This document shows, piece after piece, positions 7,186 to 16,037 of a DNA stretch of 38,323 nucleotides (positions are counted from its first letter, which is position 1; each line of letters opens with the position of its first letter). The position numbers and the translations under genes were made by a program. The stretch spans positions 1-38,323 of the forward strand of contig CAZLEX010000017.1 of NCBI GenBank assembly GCA_964558655.1, in the 5' to 3' direction. The stretch is from RGIG6353 sp964558655. GTDB taxonomy: Bacteria; Bacillota; Clostridia; Oscillospirales; SIG627. The notes under the pieces were generated by a model. It made no database searches and was not told the DNA's origin. It saw only the letters and a program-made list of their open reading frames with translations.

Positions 7186-7454
7186 TTTATCGTCTCCAAA
7201 TTTTCATGATATTTTTTAAATTCTTTTATTTCAAAGAAAAATTCATGCCGTATATTTGATACTTCTTCTTTTAAAGAATCTATCTCTTCTCCGTGTTTTG
7301 TAATTCTTTTTTCGTTATTTGCCATATTTCGATTTAATAAATCCACAGAACAGTTTAATTTTGTTATGCTCGTATTAAGTTTAACAATCGGTGTTGTTAC
7401 GGATACCAAAAAACCGACTATTGCGATTAAACCGACAACTATTTCCCAGCTCAT
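7182..7454 (-). CDS. Single-TM coiled-coil protein of the lysis cassette (90 aa)
   Basis: One transmembrane helix at residues 4-23 (EIVVGLIAIVGFLVSV) is followed by a long charged helix with heptad character from 30 to 88 (LLNRNMANNEKRI, IDSLKEEVSNIRHEF). This is the architecture of BhlA/XhlA-like lysis accessory proteins or second holins. It begins after a perfect GGAGGTGAAAAA site and overlaps the holin start by 4 bases. It may be a pinholin partner or a regulator of lysis timing; which one cannot be told. Confidence 0.65.
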   Translation of the reverse strand: MSWEIVVGLIAIVGFLVSVTTPIVKLNTSITKLNCSVDLLNRNMANNEKRITKHGEEIDSLKEEVSNIRHEFFFEIKEFKKYHENLETIK

Positions 7455-7475
7455 TTTTTCACCTCCAATTAAGTG

Positions 7476-10400
7476 TCAGATGTTTTTTACAAGCGGCATC
7501 GCTTTAAATAAATCGGATATAGTATGAGTCTTTGCCGTATCGGAAGAAATGGGTATACCGTTGATGTAATAATTGTTATTGTTGCTGTTTTCAACTGTGT
7601 TTCCGGTATTGTTATAGTTGCGAATATCCGATGAAATCGGTCGTTCTTTTTCCCATGACATACTTTTTTCAAATATAAGTCCCAAATCTTGACAAAAACG
7701 GTGAAAATTTTCGTTGGATACAGGTTCTATCAATTTTTTTGTAATATCCGGAGGTAAAACCGTTTCGTCATCGGGAGTTGCTTTTATTCCGCCGATACCT
7801 TTGATAATGCCTCCGCTGTCATATACTCGGTTTCCGCTTTGGTCATACCAGACCCCGTCTTTTTTTACGAGATTAAAAATTGAGCCGAGAGCGGAATTTG
7901 TACTTTCCAGAATTTTTTTATCATCGTCATTCGCATTATGCCAAGCAATAGAATTTTTTTGCATGAAATCCGTTATTTTTTGCCTGTCGATACCGTTTGT
8001 TCCCGTTAATTCCTGCCATTCGGCTTCTCTTTGCGATTTTTTTGTCTCAAGCGAATTAATTTGTTGTTCAATGTAAGCGGAGTTTAAATCTTTTTGTGCA
8101 TTGTTTAAGTTTTCTTTTGCTTCCTGTACCGATTTTTCATCGGCATGCCACTCAAACATACCCGTATCTTCGTTGTAAATTCTCAAAACCCTCTCTTTTT
8201 GGGCATCTTGAAGTGCTTTTTGAGCTTTAATGACAGCTAACTTTTTTTCTTCCGTATCAAGTGTTTCCCGTTCTATATCACGAAGCGATATAAGACTGTC
8301 TATTTGCCTTTGAAGAGCTTCCGTTTCGGCTTCTTTTACTGTCGTAACTTTTTCGGCAATTTCTTCGTAATGTTCCGAAAAAAGTTCGTCTATCTTTTCG
8401 TAAATGTCTTTTTGCTGTGCCGTCAGTTGATTGAGCTTTGTTTGTTCGGCACCTGCTTTTCTCATATTTCCTATGTATTTTGCATAAAGCAGGGCTATTT
8501 CGTTAAGCTTTTTTACCTTTTGAGAAAAAGGGATTTTTTCGTCTTCCAAAAGTTCATATTCACTGTTTAGAAAATCCTTTTCTTTTTCGAATTTTTCTGT
8601 AATGGAATCAATTTCGTTTTCGAGTAATCCGTTTACATCATTTTCTATATTCCACCATTCGATTGATAAGGCATTTATCTCCGATTGTTCTTCTCCGACA
8701 GAACGCATATATTCCGCCTCTTCATGTAAAACGGATTGTATTTTACGCATTGTATCAATACGCTTTTCAATACTTTCTCCCTGATTTTCCATGAGCGTAA
8801 GCGACTGTTTTAAAAGTTCGGTTTCATTTTCGTATTTTTTCAAAGTCGAATCTTGAGAGGCGTAATTATCCGTTTCGTTCGATGCTGCGGCAAATTTCAG
8901 CGGAGTTGCAGGCGGATTGTTTATATAAGCACTGTTTGAAGGAAATACGGTTTCCATAAGTTCATCGATGTTGCTTACTCCGCTCTCTTCAAGTACAGAT
9001 TTAAAGAAATCTTTTTTTGAATATATCAGATCCGACGGGATAGTATCGAACAGATATTTAAATGCTAAATTCCCCAAATAATCTTCGGAAACTTTGTTTG
9101 AAAGTTTGTCGATTTTAAAAGAATCGTCATTAAGATCCAAGAGTTCCGATAATGTGGAATTTGAAATTATACCGTTTTCGGATATCTCTCCGAAAGCCTG
9201 TGCAAAAATTTTCAGTCCTTTTTCGGCTTCCGTAAATTTTTTCAATTCTTCGGAGCTTATTTCATTGAAAATACCGGAAGAGCCTATTTTTAGGACAGTC
9301 GGCACACTTTCTTGAACATTATCCGTTTGTGTTGCGGTAGTTGATTGTTCTGAAGGACTGTCCAATTCTTTCAGTGCGTTTTTCGCATTTACATAGTTGT
9401 CAACATACGGTTTGTAACTGTTTACGGCATCGTCAAACCAAGTCCAAAGATTTTCGACTTGTTTGATGTACTCTGCGGAATTTTCGGAATCGTTTTTGAC
9501 ACTTTGGTAGTATTTCCATAGATTTTCGCTTGCCTGATTGTATAATTCGTAATTTGCCTGTGCGATGATTGCTTTGGATTCATCGGAAAGAGAAGAGGAT
9601 TCTGAGCGGGAGACATAATTTCTTAATTTGTACCCTCTTGTGTAATTGCCGGCTCCCGTGTCGGCATAATAGTTCACTCCGGCTTTGCTTAATATTTGCA
9701 AACTTTGAAAATTATCCGTGATATATTCCGGCAATTCATCGGTATTTTTAATTAATTCTTCTTTCGCCGCCGATAAGGCTTTTGTTACTTCTTTTCGGTA
9801 TTCGTTTTTTTCCGCTTCCGTTAATTTTTTTACCGCCGAAGTGTATTCTTCCGTTTTTTTCGTTAATCCGTCAAGTGCAGAACTTTTTTCTCCGAGAAGG
9901 TTAACTATTTCTTCTTCGATTTCGTAAAAATTTTCGCTTTTTTCGGTAGCTCCCTCATATTTTTCTATAAGCTTGCCGAGAGTTTCCTGCTGTTCTTTTT
10001 GAGCTTTCCAGTGTTCAATAGTTTCTTTTCTTGCTTCGCTTTGGCTTTTGCTGTTCTCAGATATTCTGTATGTAAATGCTGAAATTGCGGTTGCCGCAAG
10101 ACTTATCCACCCCATTGAAATTTGAAATTGTCTTGCACCTGTTGTGGCACCTTTAAGAAGAGAGATCGTTTTTTCGATCGACGAAATGAGAGATGGGCCG
10201 AACGCTCCTATTGCCGCAATACCGAGTCCGACAAATACGGTGCGTAAACCTCCCGCCCATTCTATTATATTTAATCCGGCAGAGCCTATATCGGCAAGAT
10301 TTTTTTTAAATTTAAGAAGGCCTTCCTCGTCATTTGCGATAGATTGCCATTGTGCTTTAAGTGCGTTAACTTTTGCCGTATATGTTTCCATATAGGCACT

Positions 10401-11732
10401 GTTTTCTTTTAATGAATATCCTTCGGAGTTTAAAGCACTTTGGGTTGCATCTGCGGCAGATTCCATGTTTTCGAGAAGAGATATAAAGTAATTTTTTCGG
10501 TATGTGCCGGCAACTCCGTATACTTCGTTTGTAAGTTCGAACAAATCGGAGATTTCGCTGTTTGAATCTTCCGCAAGCTTTTTTGCTTGTTCGCTGAAAG
10601 TATTTAAATCTTCGGCACTCAGATTTTTTATTACGCGGGATACTTCTTCCCACACGGGTATTATGCTTTCGCCCTCTTTAAAAGCTTCAACAGCGTTTTT
10701 TGCCTCTTCGCTTAATTTAGAAAAAAGCTCAAGTGATTCCGAAGTAGATGAATATTGAAAAAGCGAGTTTAGTGCAGTTCCGATGTTATTTCCGCTTTTT
10801 CCCGTCGATTGCGATAGTGAAGCTATAAGACCGATTGTGCTTTCCAAATCAACATTTGCGTTTTTTGCGGTTGAGCCCGTTAGCTTAAGTGCCGCGATTA
10901 TATCGTCGCATGATGTCGGGAAAGAGTCTGAAACTTTGTTTACGGCGTCTATAATTTCCATGATGTCGTCTGATGTTTTGCCATACTGTGACATGATTGA
11001 AATAAGACCGCTTGTAGCTTCTTCGGCGTCAAGTTCCGCTACATTGAGAGCGACGATTGTCGCTTCCGTTGCTTTGACGCTTTTTTGCCAGTCATATCCG
11101 GCTTTTGCAAACTCTTGCATAACGGAAGAAACATTTTCGATACTTTGCCCGTAAGTTTGTGCAATTTCAAAAAGTTTGTCGGAAATTTCACTGTTACTTG
11201 CACTTCCCGACGGCAATACTCTTTTAATTGCAACAATTTTGTTTTCGGTTTCGACGAGAGTGGTGTTGATTTGAGAAATTGCATTTTTTATCAGGTTTAA
11301 AAATTTCATTACTGAAATTTCCGTGTGACTTAATTTTAATACATTATTGTTTAAATTGCTTAAAACATCGCTTCTCAGTTTTAAAGAATTTGTAAGTTGG
11401 TCGGAAATTTTGGTATAATTACTTGATGACCTGGAAATTGAATTTATTGCTTTTGTTCTCTTTTGTGCTTCGTTTTCGGCGGATTTTATGTTGGCGAGTG
11501 CATTTTTCTCTGATAAGGCGGAACGGTTTTCTTCCTCTTGGGATAATTTTTTCGTTAATGACAGCAGAGAGCTGTATTTATCTGAAAGTGTGTCAGCCGA
11601 AGAGCTTAAATTTGCGGGAATATTGATTTTTTCGATAGCTTGTGCTATTTGCGAAATATTATTTTTCAGACTGTTCAGACCGTTTATTGCTTCTGTTGTG
11701 TTTAATTTTATGTTTAAATTAATCTGTGCCAT
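7476..11732 (-). CDS. Tail tape measure protein (1418 aa)
   Basis: It is by far the longest gene and lies after the major tail protein, as expected for the protein that sets tail length. Long stretches are helical and charged (residues 1-480 and 1000-1290 with heptad-like coiled coil). A hydrophobic core sits at about 485-555 (GLRTVFVGLGIAAIGAFG, WISLAATAISAF). The C-terminal DSGGIIKGIGGIKATPDDE resembles the conserved tail of Firmicute tape measures. Part of the N-terminus (residues about 160-400) matches the TP901-type core pattern (LMQEFAKAGYDWQKS, ALNVAELDAEEATSGLISIM). No lytic domain was seen. Confidence 0.93.
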   Translation of the reverse strand: MAQINLNIKLNTTEAINGLNSLKNNISQIAQAIEKINIPANLSSSADTLSDKYSSLLSLTKKLSQEEENRSALSEKNALANIKSAENEAQKRTKAINSISRSSSNYTKISDQLTNSLKLRSDVLSNLNNNVLKLSHTEISVMKFLNLIKNAISQINTTLVETENKIVAIKRVLPSGSASNSEISDKLFEIAQTYGQSIENVSSVMQEFAKAGYDWQKSVKATEATIVALNVAELDAEEATSGLISIMSQYGKTSDDIMEIIDAVNKVSDSFPTSCDDIIAALKLTGSTAKNANVDLESTIGLIASLSQSTGKSGNNIGTALNSLFQYSSTSESLELFSKLSEEAKNAVEAFKEGESIIPVWEEVSRVIKNLSAEDLNTFSEQAKKLAEDSNSEISDLFELTNEVYGVAGTYRKNYFISLLENMESAADATQSALNSEGYSLKENSAYMETYTAKVNALKAQWQSIANDEEGLLKFKKNLADIGSAGLNIIEWAGGLRTVFVGLGIAAIGAFGPSLISSIEKTISLLKGATTGARQFQISMGWISLAATAISAFTYRISENSKSQSEARKETIEHWKAQKEQQETLGKLIEKYEGATEKSENFYEIEEEIVNLLGEKSSALDGLTKKTEEYTSAVKKLTEAEKNEYRKEVTKALSAAKEELIKNTDELPEYITDNFQSLQILSKAGVNYYADTGAGNYTRGYKLRNYVSRSESSSLSDESKAIIAQANYELYNQASENLWKYYQSVKNDSENSAEYIKQVENLWTWFDDAVNSYKPYVDNYVNAKNALKELDSPSEQSTTATQTDNVQESVPTVLKIGSSGIFNEISSEELKKFTEAEKGLKIFAQAFGEISENGIISNSTLSELLDLNDDSFKIDKLSNKVSEDYLGNLAFKYLFDTIPSDLIYSKKDFFKSVLEESGVSNIDELMETVFPSNSAYINNPPATPLKFAAASNETDNYASQDSTLKKYENETELLKQSLTLMENQGESIEKRIDTMRKIQSVLHEEAEYMRSVGEEQSEINALSIEWWNIENDVNGLLENEIDSITEKFEKEKDFLNSEYELLEDEKIPFSQKVKKLNEIALLYAKYIGNMRKAGAEQTKLNQLTAQQKDIYEKIDELFSEHYEEIAEKVTTVKEAETEALQRQIDSLISLRDIERETLDTEEKKLAVIKAQKALQDAQKERVLRIYNEDTGMFEWHADEKSVQEAKENLNNAQKDLNSAYIEQQINSLETKKSQREAEWQELTGTNGIDRQKITDFMQKNSIAWHNANDDDKKILESTNSALGSIFNLVKKDGVWYDQSGNRVYDSGGIIKGIGGIKATPDDETVLPPDITKKLIEPVSNENFHRFCQDLGLIFEKSMSWEKERPISSDIRNYNNTGNTVENSNNNNYYINGIPISSDTAKTHTISDLFKAMPLVKNI

Positions 11733-11745
11733 ATTTCGTCCTTTT

Positions 11746-12249
11746 TCAGTTTTCGTTTGCGAGAATATCTTCGTTTGTAAAGGTTATCGCAAATTCATTT
11801 CCCATTCCTCTAAAAAATGAGTTTATTATTTGAGAATGTATCTGTTCGTTTACAAAATTATTCCAAAACGGACGGGGAGGAATATTTTTGTCACCGGATT
11901 CGATAAACGATATAAGTTCTTCTCCGTCTCTTTTGTGCCATTCTTCTTTTTTGTGCTCTCCGGTAGGATTGTACGAAAATTCCAAATTATTGTTCTTTAC
12001 GATAACATTCATGTTATCTTTATTTGCCAGGCTTTTTCCCAAATATGCCGCATCTGTTCTTCTCTTGTATATTTTGGGCTTGTATTGAACATACCAATCC
12101 TGTGTTATGTGCTTTTGTAAATCGACAATCATCTCCGATCCGACAGTTTCGAGTGCATAAGGAATTTGCTTTTGTATTTTACCGATTACGGTTTCACACT
12201 CACAGTTTAAAGAGTTGTCGTCTGTAATTGTACATTTAAAAAAGCCCAT
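11746..12249 (-). CDS. Probable tail completion/minor tail protein (167 aa)
   Basis: The chain has an N-terminal beta part (CKCTIT-like start, ETVGSEMIVDLQKHIT), a YKPKIYKRRTDAAYLGKSL stretch, and a helical C-terminus with PPRPFWNNFVNEQI. The R/T-x-x-A-x-x-x-G followed by beta strands and a closing P-R-P-F-W-x-x helix is the pattern of HK97 gp10-like tail completion proteins. Here it lies between major tail protein and tape measure instead of near the connectors. Domain identity is moderate; a virion role is likely from position. Confidence 0.6.
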   Translation of the reverse strand: MGFFKCTITDDNSLNCECETVIGKIQKQIPYALETVGSEMIVDLQKHITQDWYVQYKPKIYKRRTDAAYLGKSLANKDNMNVIVKNNNLEFSYNPTGEHKKEEWHKRDGEELISFIESGDKNIPPRPFWNNFVNEQIHSQIINSFFRGMGNEFAITFTNEDILANEN

Positions 12250-12272
12250 AAAAAACCTCTTGATTAAAATTT

Positions 12273-12306
12273 AAAAAATCCCACGCCCACTGTTTAGGGC
12301 GTGGGA
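12273..12306 (-). terminator. Strong intrinsic terminator after the major tail protein gene
   Basis: On the minus strand TCCCACGCCC pairs with GGGCGTGGGA, a perfect 10-bp stem (12279-12288 with 12297-12306) around an 8-base loop, followed by TTTTTT. It lies 9 bases after the stop of the abundant tail tube gene and before the minor tail gene. It probably lowers expression of the downstream tail genes by partial termination. Confidence 0.9.
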
Positions 12307-12314
12307 CATGATTC

Positions 12315-13415
12315 TTAGGATACTACCGTTACATTTACTATTGCCGTGAGATTGTTCAGTGAAATGGTAATTTCCGTTGAGCCTGTTTCTACTCCTTTTA
12401 CCTGTCCGTCTTCGGAAACGGTAGCGATATCTTCATTTTTGCTGCTGTATGAAAGATCACTATAAACCGGCTGTGCGAGAGAATTGTCGGGCATAATATA
12501 TTTTACGGGGATTTGCACGCTGTTTCCTTTGGTTATATTAAGCTCTCCTCCAACGACGGCAAGTTCGCAGACACTTTGTGTCATGTCTCCGCACGGAACA
12601 TAAATGTAATAACAAAGATTATCCGTATTACCATCGTTACAGCTGTCACATGCGGGCAGACAGTGATCCGGAGTTATTGCCTGCCAATTGTAATTTGTTT
12701 TTACATTTGTTGTTTGATTTCCGTCGAGTCCGGCATCTCCCATGAGCATGGCGTTTGGAACAACTACATAAAGGTACCCTTGAAGCGTTCCTTCGCTTAC
12801 TTTATTGTTCTGTTTGGCGTATACTCCCCATTTTTGATGAACCGTTACAACGGCGGGATTTGCACTTGCCGGAAGTGCCAGAACCTGTGCACTTGTCCAT
12901 TCTGTAAAATAAAATATGTCGTATTGCACTCCGACGGTTGCAACGAAACCTCTTACGGCTTTTGTATCAAGATCTATACCGTAATTTATGCCGTCATACT
13001 GTGTAGAGCCGTGAACTCTTACCTGACACCAACCGTATTCGTCGTCGGAAGCTTGCGAGTATGATTTTGAGGGAGTTTTTGTGACGAATAAGGTGTCACC
13101 GGAAGCATTAACCGTTTCACATACAGGTGCAATGCCTCCGTAGCTGACATTTCCTCCCGTAAGTAACTGTCTTGCATTAAGGGAAAAAGCTTGAGATGTG
13201 TATGTCCCCGAAAGTCGTGTTGAATGAGGTATAAGACCTACAACCCTGTTGTTGAATCCTCCCGTAAGTTCGGATAATTCAAAGGTGTAGTTAAGAGCAA
13301 CATCGCTCCCTACATTGTCAAAACCGACAATATTTCCGGTTGAAGGATCATAAAGTGTTTGTTCCACAACTCCTTGCACAAAGAGATTGGGATTTCCGAA
13401 ATTAAAAGTGTTCAT
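12315..13415 (-). CDS. Major tail (tube) protein with C-terminal Big_2 Ig-like domain (366 aa)
   Basis: The start at 13415 has an AAAAAGGAGAAACTT site; a longer frame to 13496 has none. Residues 1-275 are beta-rich, with FELSELTGGFNNRVVGLIPH and GGIAPVCETVNASGD segments. Residues about 285-366 form a bacterial Ig-like Big_2 domain (LNITKGNSVQIPVKY, YSSKNEDIATVSEDGQVKGV, GSTEITISLN). A tail tube protein with a C-terminal Ig domain is known from lambda gpV. The terminator right after it and its strong ribosome site fit a highly expressed structural gene. Order (chaperone candidate, tube, gp10-like, tape measure) supports the call. Confidence 0.8.
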   Translation of the reverse strand: MNTFNFGNPNLFVQGVVEQTLYDPSTGNIVGFDNVGSDVALNYTFELSELTGGFNNRVVGLIPHSTRLSGTYTSQAFSLNARQLLTGGNVSYGGIAPVCETVNASGDTLFVTKTPSKSYSQASDDEYGWCQVRVHGSTQYDGINYGIDLDTKAVRGFVATVGVQYDIFYFTEWTSAQVLALPASANPAVVTVHQKWGVYAKQNNKVSEGTLQGYLYVVVPNAMLMGDAGLDGNQTTNVKTNYNWQAITPDHCLPACDSCNDGNTDNLCYYIYVPCGDMTQSVCELAVVGGELNITKGNSVQIPVKYIMPDNSLAQPVYSDLSYSSKNEDIATVSEDGQVKGVETGSTEITISLNNLTAIVNVTVVS

Positions 13416-13441
13416 AAGTTTCTCCTTTTTAATGATATTTT

Positions 13442-14254
13442 TTATTTTGCATTGAATATTTTTCCGATTTCCGATATAGAGCGTGCACCGGGACAATCTT
13501 CAGCCGTTTCGAATCTCCAGGAAGGAAACGGGTTGCCTTTTTTGAATGTTACCATGCCCGAAAGTTCCGCTTGAGCGAAAATCATATATCTTTTGTCACG
13601 CTCTATTGCACGGTCCATTGAATTAAATTCTCTTACCGTTAAATTCCATATTTCTTTTTCTCTCATATTTGAATTGTAAGCGACCGATGATACATGATTT
13701 TCAATATCGTATATGATACCGTTCTCGGCGGTGTTTAAGCTTTTCTTTATTTGTTCGGCACGGATTATATCGGCATTTTCGGTTTCTTTCGGTAAAATCA
13801 AGCCGTTTTGAAGAGCTAAGAGAGGGCGTATTTGCCATGAAAAATCGGAAGATGAAATTATAACTTTTTTTCCGTTTTGTGTTATTTGAAAGGATTCGAT
13901 TAAGTAAATATCGTGCTTCTTTTTAAATGTAATGTTTTCGCTAAGTAAATCACCGATGTTTATATCGGTTTGTAAGGACAGGGACAGAAATTTTATAAGT
14001 CTTTCGAATATTCCGAGCTTTATTCCCGAATATTTGACGGCATCGGTTTCCATTATCCAAATTGCATTAAGGTAGTTGTAAGAAATGTATTTTGAAGGCA
14101 GTGAGGACATTCTTACTGTCAGTGAATCTCTGCATAAAAGAAATTCATCGTAATGCAGCATGGTAATGGGGTAAAAAGTCAGACCGAATATATTAACGGC
14201 TTCTCCCATTCGAATTTTCGAGCGAATTTCCCGCGAATGTAAAGGTAAGTCCAT
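13442..14254 (-). CDS. Tail assembly-associated protein, chaperone candidate (270 aa)
   Basis: The start at 14254 (MDLPLHSREIR) overlaps the stop of the gene before it as TAATG, so the two are coupled. The chain is mainly helical with a beta part (FGLTFYPITMLHYDEFLLCRD; FERLIKFLSLSLQTD; KKVIISSSDFSWQIRPLLALQNG) and ends with a conserved-looking PGARSISEIGKIFNAK. It lies immediately upstream of the tail tube gene. A region of the form GLTFYPITMxxYDEF occurs in Clostridia tail assembly proteins as I recall them. No slippery frameshift was found. Confidence 0.5.
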   Translation of the reverse strand: MDLPLHSREIRSKIRMGEAVNIFGLTFYPITMLHYDEFLLCRDSLTVRMSSLPSKYISYNYLNAIWIMETDAVKYSGIKLGIFERLIKFLSLSLQTDINIGDLLSENITFKKKHDIYLIESFQITQNGKKVIISSSDFSWQIRPLLALQNGLILPKETENADIIRAEQIKKSLNTAENGIIYDIENHVSSVAYNSNMREKEIWNLTVREFNSMDRAIERDKRYMIFAQAELSGMVTFKKGNPFPSWRFETAEDCPGARSISEIGKIFNAK

Positions 14255-14490
14255 TATTTTTCCTTTTTGACCGTATTGAGTGCCGATGAGCGATAGCTGT
14301 AACATTTTTCGGCATTTTCCGTATTTTCCGCCCTTTTTGTCATAGGACAAAATTTTTGCGATCCGCATAGAGCAAGACGGGCATTCTCCCTGATTGAGTA
14401 ATTTATACCGTCTTTCATCATATCACTGCATAAAATAAAACGCAGTCCGTTAATTCTTACTTGATAGGGACATATATAATTTTTTATCAT
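14254..14490 (-). CDS. Small protein of the tail assembly region (78 aa)
   Basis: It begins at the stop of the 441-aa gene (overlap of one base) and ends in TAATG with the next start. It has three or four cysteines (YICPYQ, FILCSDMM, LALCGSQKFCP) that could bind a metal, and a Lys/Arg-rich C-terminus. No family recognised. Tight coupling on both sides shows that it is a real gene and probably forms a pair with the 270-aa protein. Confidence 0.6.
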   Translation of the reverse strand: MIKNYICPYQVRINGLRFILCSDMMKDGINYSIRENARLALCGSQKFCPMTKRAENTENAEKCYSYRSSALNTVKKEK

Positions 14491-15815
14491 TAATAACCTT
14501 CCAGCTTAAACATAACAGTGGTTGAAATTCCGTTTGCACAGGCACATACGCTTAACGGTATTTCACAAGGTTTCAGGCAAAAAACCGACGCACTTAACGA
14601 ATCGGAAGAAATATCTACTGAAAACGAGTCCTCACTTGCACCCCAAAATTTCCAGACGATTTTTTGAGCGGGAATTTCCGAAGCTCCGTTGATACAGTAC
14701 AGCACTTTCAGTGTTGCCGTTTGATATTGAGGTATTTTTTCGGTTATATTGCTTTCGATTTTTATATATCCGTTATTCTTTTTTTCACAGACTGTCAGTT
14801 TTGTGACGGCTGTGATTTTTTTGTTTTCGTTGAGGGTTGCTTTTATGTTTACGGTTCCGGGATTATGGGCTGTAATAAGTCCGCTTCCGCTAATATCGGC
14901 AATATCGGGATTTGTACTTTCCCATATCCAAGATGTAGGTAAAGTGCTTTTTTGACCGTTTGTGTACAGAACCGCGTGAGCTTCGCAAGTTTCATTAGGA
15001 CGCAATTTTGAAGATGAAAAAATATTTGCTTGATAGTCTGTATGTTTTCCGTCAGCGGTAAAGTATGTATCGGTATCGTCGTTTTCGGTTGTTTCTTCCA
15101 ATCGGGCTGTGAACATCATTAAGTGCGATGTGTTCCGATAATTTGAAAATTCTTCTATAAAATCGCTAAATCCCGTTATGCTGTATGCATTTGAGCCGAT
15201 GATAATTCTTTTGTTATGACTGAGTTTTTTTGTAACCGCATTTAATTGACATATGACATTAAAGTATCCTTCGGCAAGCTTTATGTTTAAAGCCGATGAA
15301 TTATTATTTGCCGACATGGCCGCATTTTCCACTGCGATAGGTTCCTTTATAATATTGCCGTATTCATCTGTGCAGTTATACGATGTATTGCACCGTATTA
15401 TTGTTGCGCAGCCGTAAGGGGAGGAAATATTGTCGGGATTTACGCATAGCCAGGTGCTTCCCATCATTTTAAGCTTTGCACCGATTGGAAAATATGTGAT
15501 TTTATCCGAAACAAAGAGTATTTTTTTGCAATCGTCGTATTTTTTGGAATTGGCAGATGTTCCGTTCCCTGTATATAGGTCGGAAAGTCTTACTGAAACC
15601 GGGACAAAAGAATAAAAATCTTCCGATAATCCCTGAGCTTGAGCATGGACGAAATTGCTTGAATATTTAGATCGCTCATTTATAAAAGACAGACCTCTGT
15701 GTGCCATGAACCGTGTTTGAAAGTCTGCGTATTCTCCGGGAGTGTTAGTAATACCGGGTGTAAAACCGTTTGCCCTTTGTAAATCTTTAATCAGTATTTT
15801 GCTCTGATTTGTCAT
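14490..15815 (-). CDS. Virion protein with Big_2 Ig-like domains (441 aa)
   Basis: Residues 1-265 are a unique region rich in N/S/Y that starts helical (IKDLQRANGFTPG) and continues as beta structure with HLMMFTARLEE. Residues about 270-345 are an Ig-like Big_2 domain (WIWESTNPDIADISGSGLI, HNPGTVNIKATL). The last 95 residues look like a second Ig-like domain. Position before the tail tube gene and after connector-type genes suggests a neck, tail-terminator-linked or decoration protein. No enzyme motif. Confidence 0.6.
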   Translation of the reverse strand: MTNQSKILIKDLQRANGFTPGITNTPGEYADFQTRFMAHRGLSFINERSKYSSNFVHAQAQGLSEDFYSFVPVSVRLSDLYTGNGTSANSKKYDDCKKILFVSDKITYFPIGAKLKMMGSTWLCVNPDNISSPYGCATIIRCNTSYNCTDEYGNIIKEPIAVENAAMSANNNSSALNIKLAEGYFNVICQLNAVTKKLSHNKRIIIGSNAYSITGFSDFIEEFSNYRNTSHLMMFTARLEETTENDDTDTYFTADGKHTDYQANIFSSSKLRPNETCEAHAVLYTNGQKSTLPTSWIWESTNPDIADISGSGLITAHNPGTVNIKATLNENKKITAVTKLTVCEKKNNGYIKIESNITEKIPQYQTATLKVLYCINGASEIPAQKIVWKFWGASEDSFSVDISSDSLSASVFCLKPCEIPLSVCACANGISTTVMFKLEGY

Positions 15816-16026
15816 TGCTTACCTCAGAAACGGCAGAACGAAAATCCAGTTCTTCCGAATCGAGCTTTAAATTTTCACGGTTTTTTCCGTGCCGTGTCTG
15901 CTTTTCTTTGGCGTATGCAAATTCGCGTCCCTTAGCTTTTCCTTTTTCAAAAGAAATTTTTAATTGGTTTTCGTATTCTTCCCTTGAAATAATTAATAAA
16001 TGCGGGTTGTTTTTTATCGTTTTCAT
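15787..16026 (-). CDS. Small charged protein, unknown (79 aa)
   Basis: A lysine/glutamate-rich, mostly helical chain (REEYENQLKISFEKGKAKGREFAYAKEKQ) preceded by GGAGACAA. It overlaps the next gene by 29 bases. Not recognised. It could be a small structural or assembly factor of the neck region, or a chaperone for the Ig-domain protein that follows. Confidence 0.6.
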   Translation of the reverse strand: MKTIKNNPHLLIISREEYENQLKISFEKGKAKGREFAYAKEKQTRHGKNRENLKLDSEELDFRSAVSEVSNDKSEQNTD

Positions 16027-16037
16027 TGTTGTCTCCT

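Noticed and set aside
12513..13064. Plus-strand frame of 183 codons opposite the tail tube gene
   Set aside because: Shadow of the major tail protein gene; no ribosome site and no domain.
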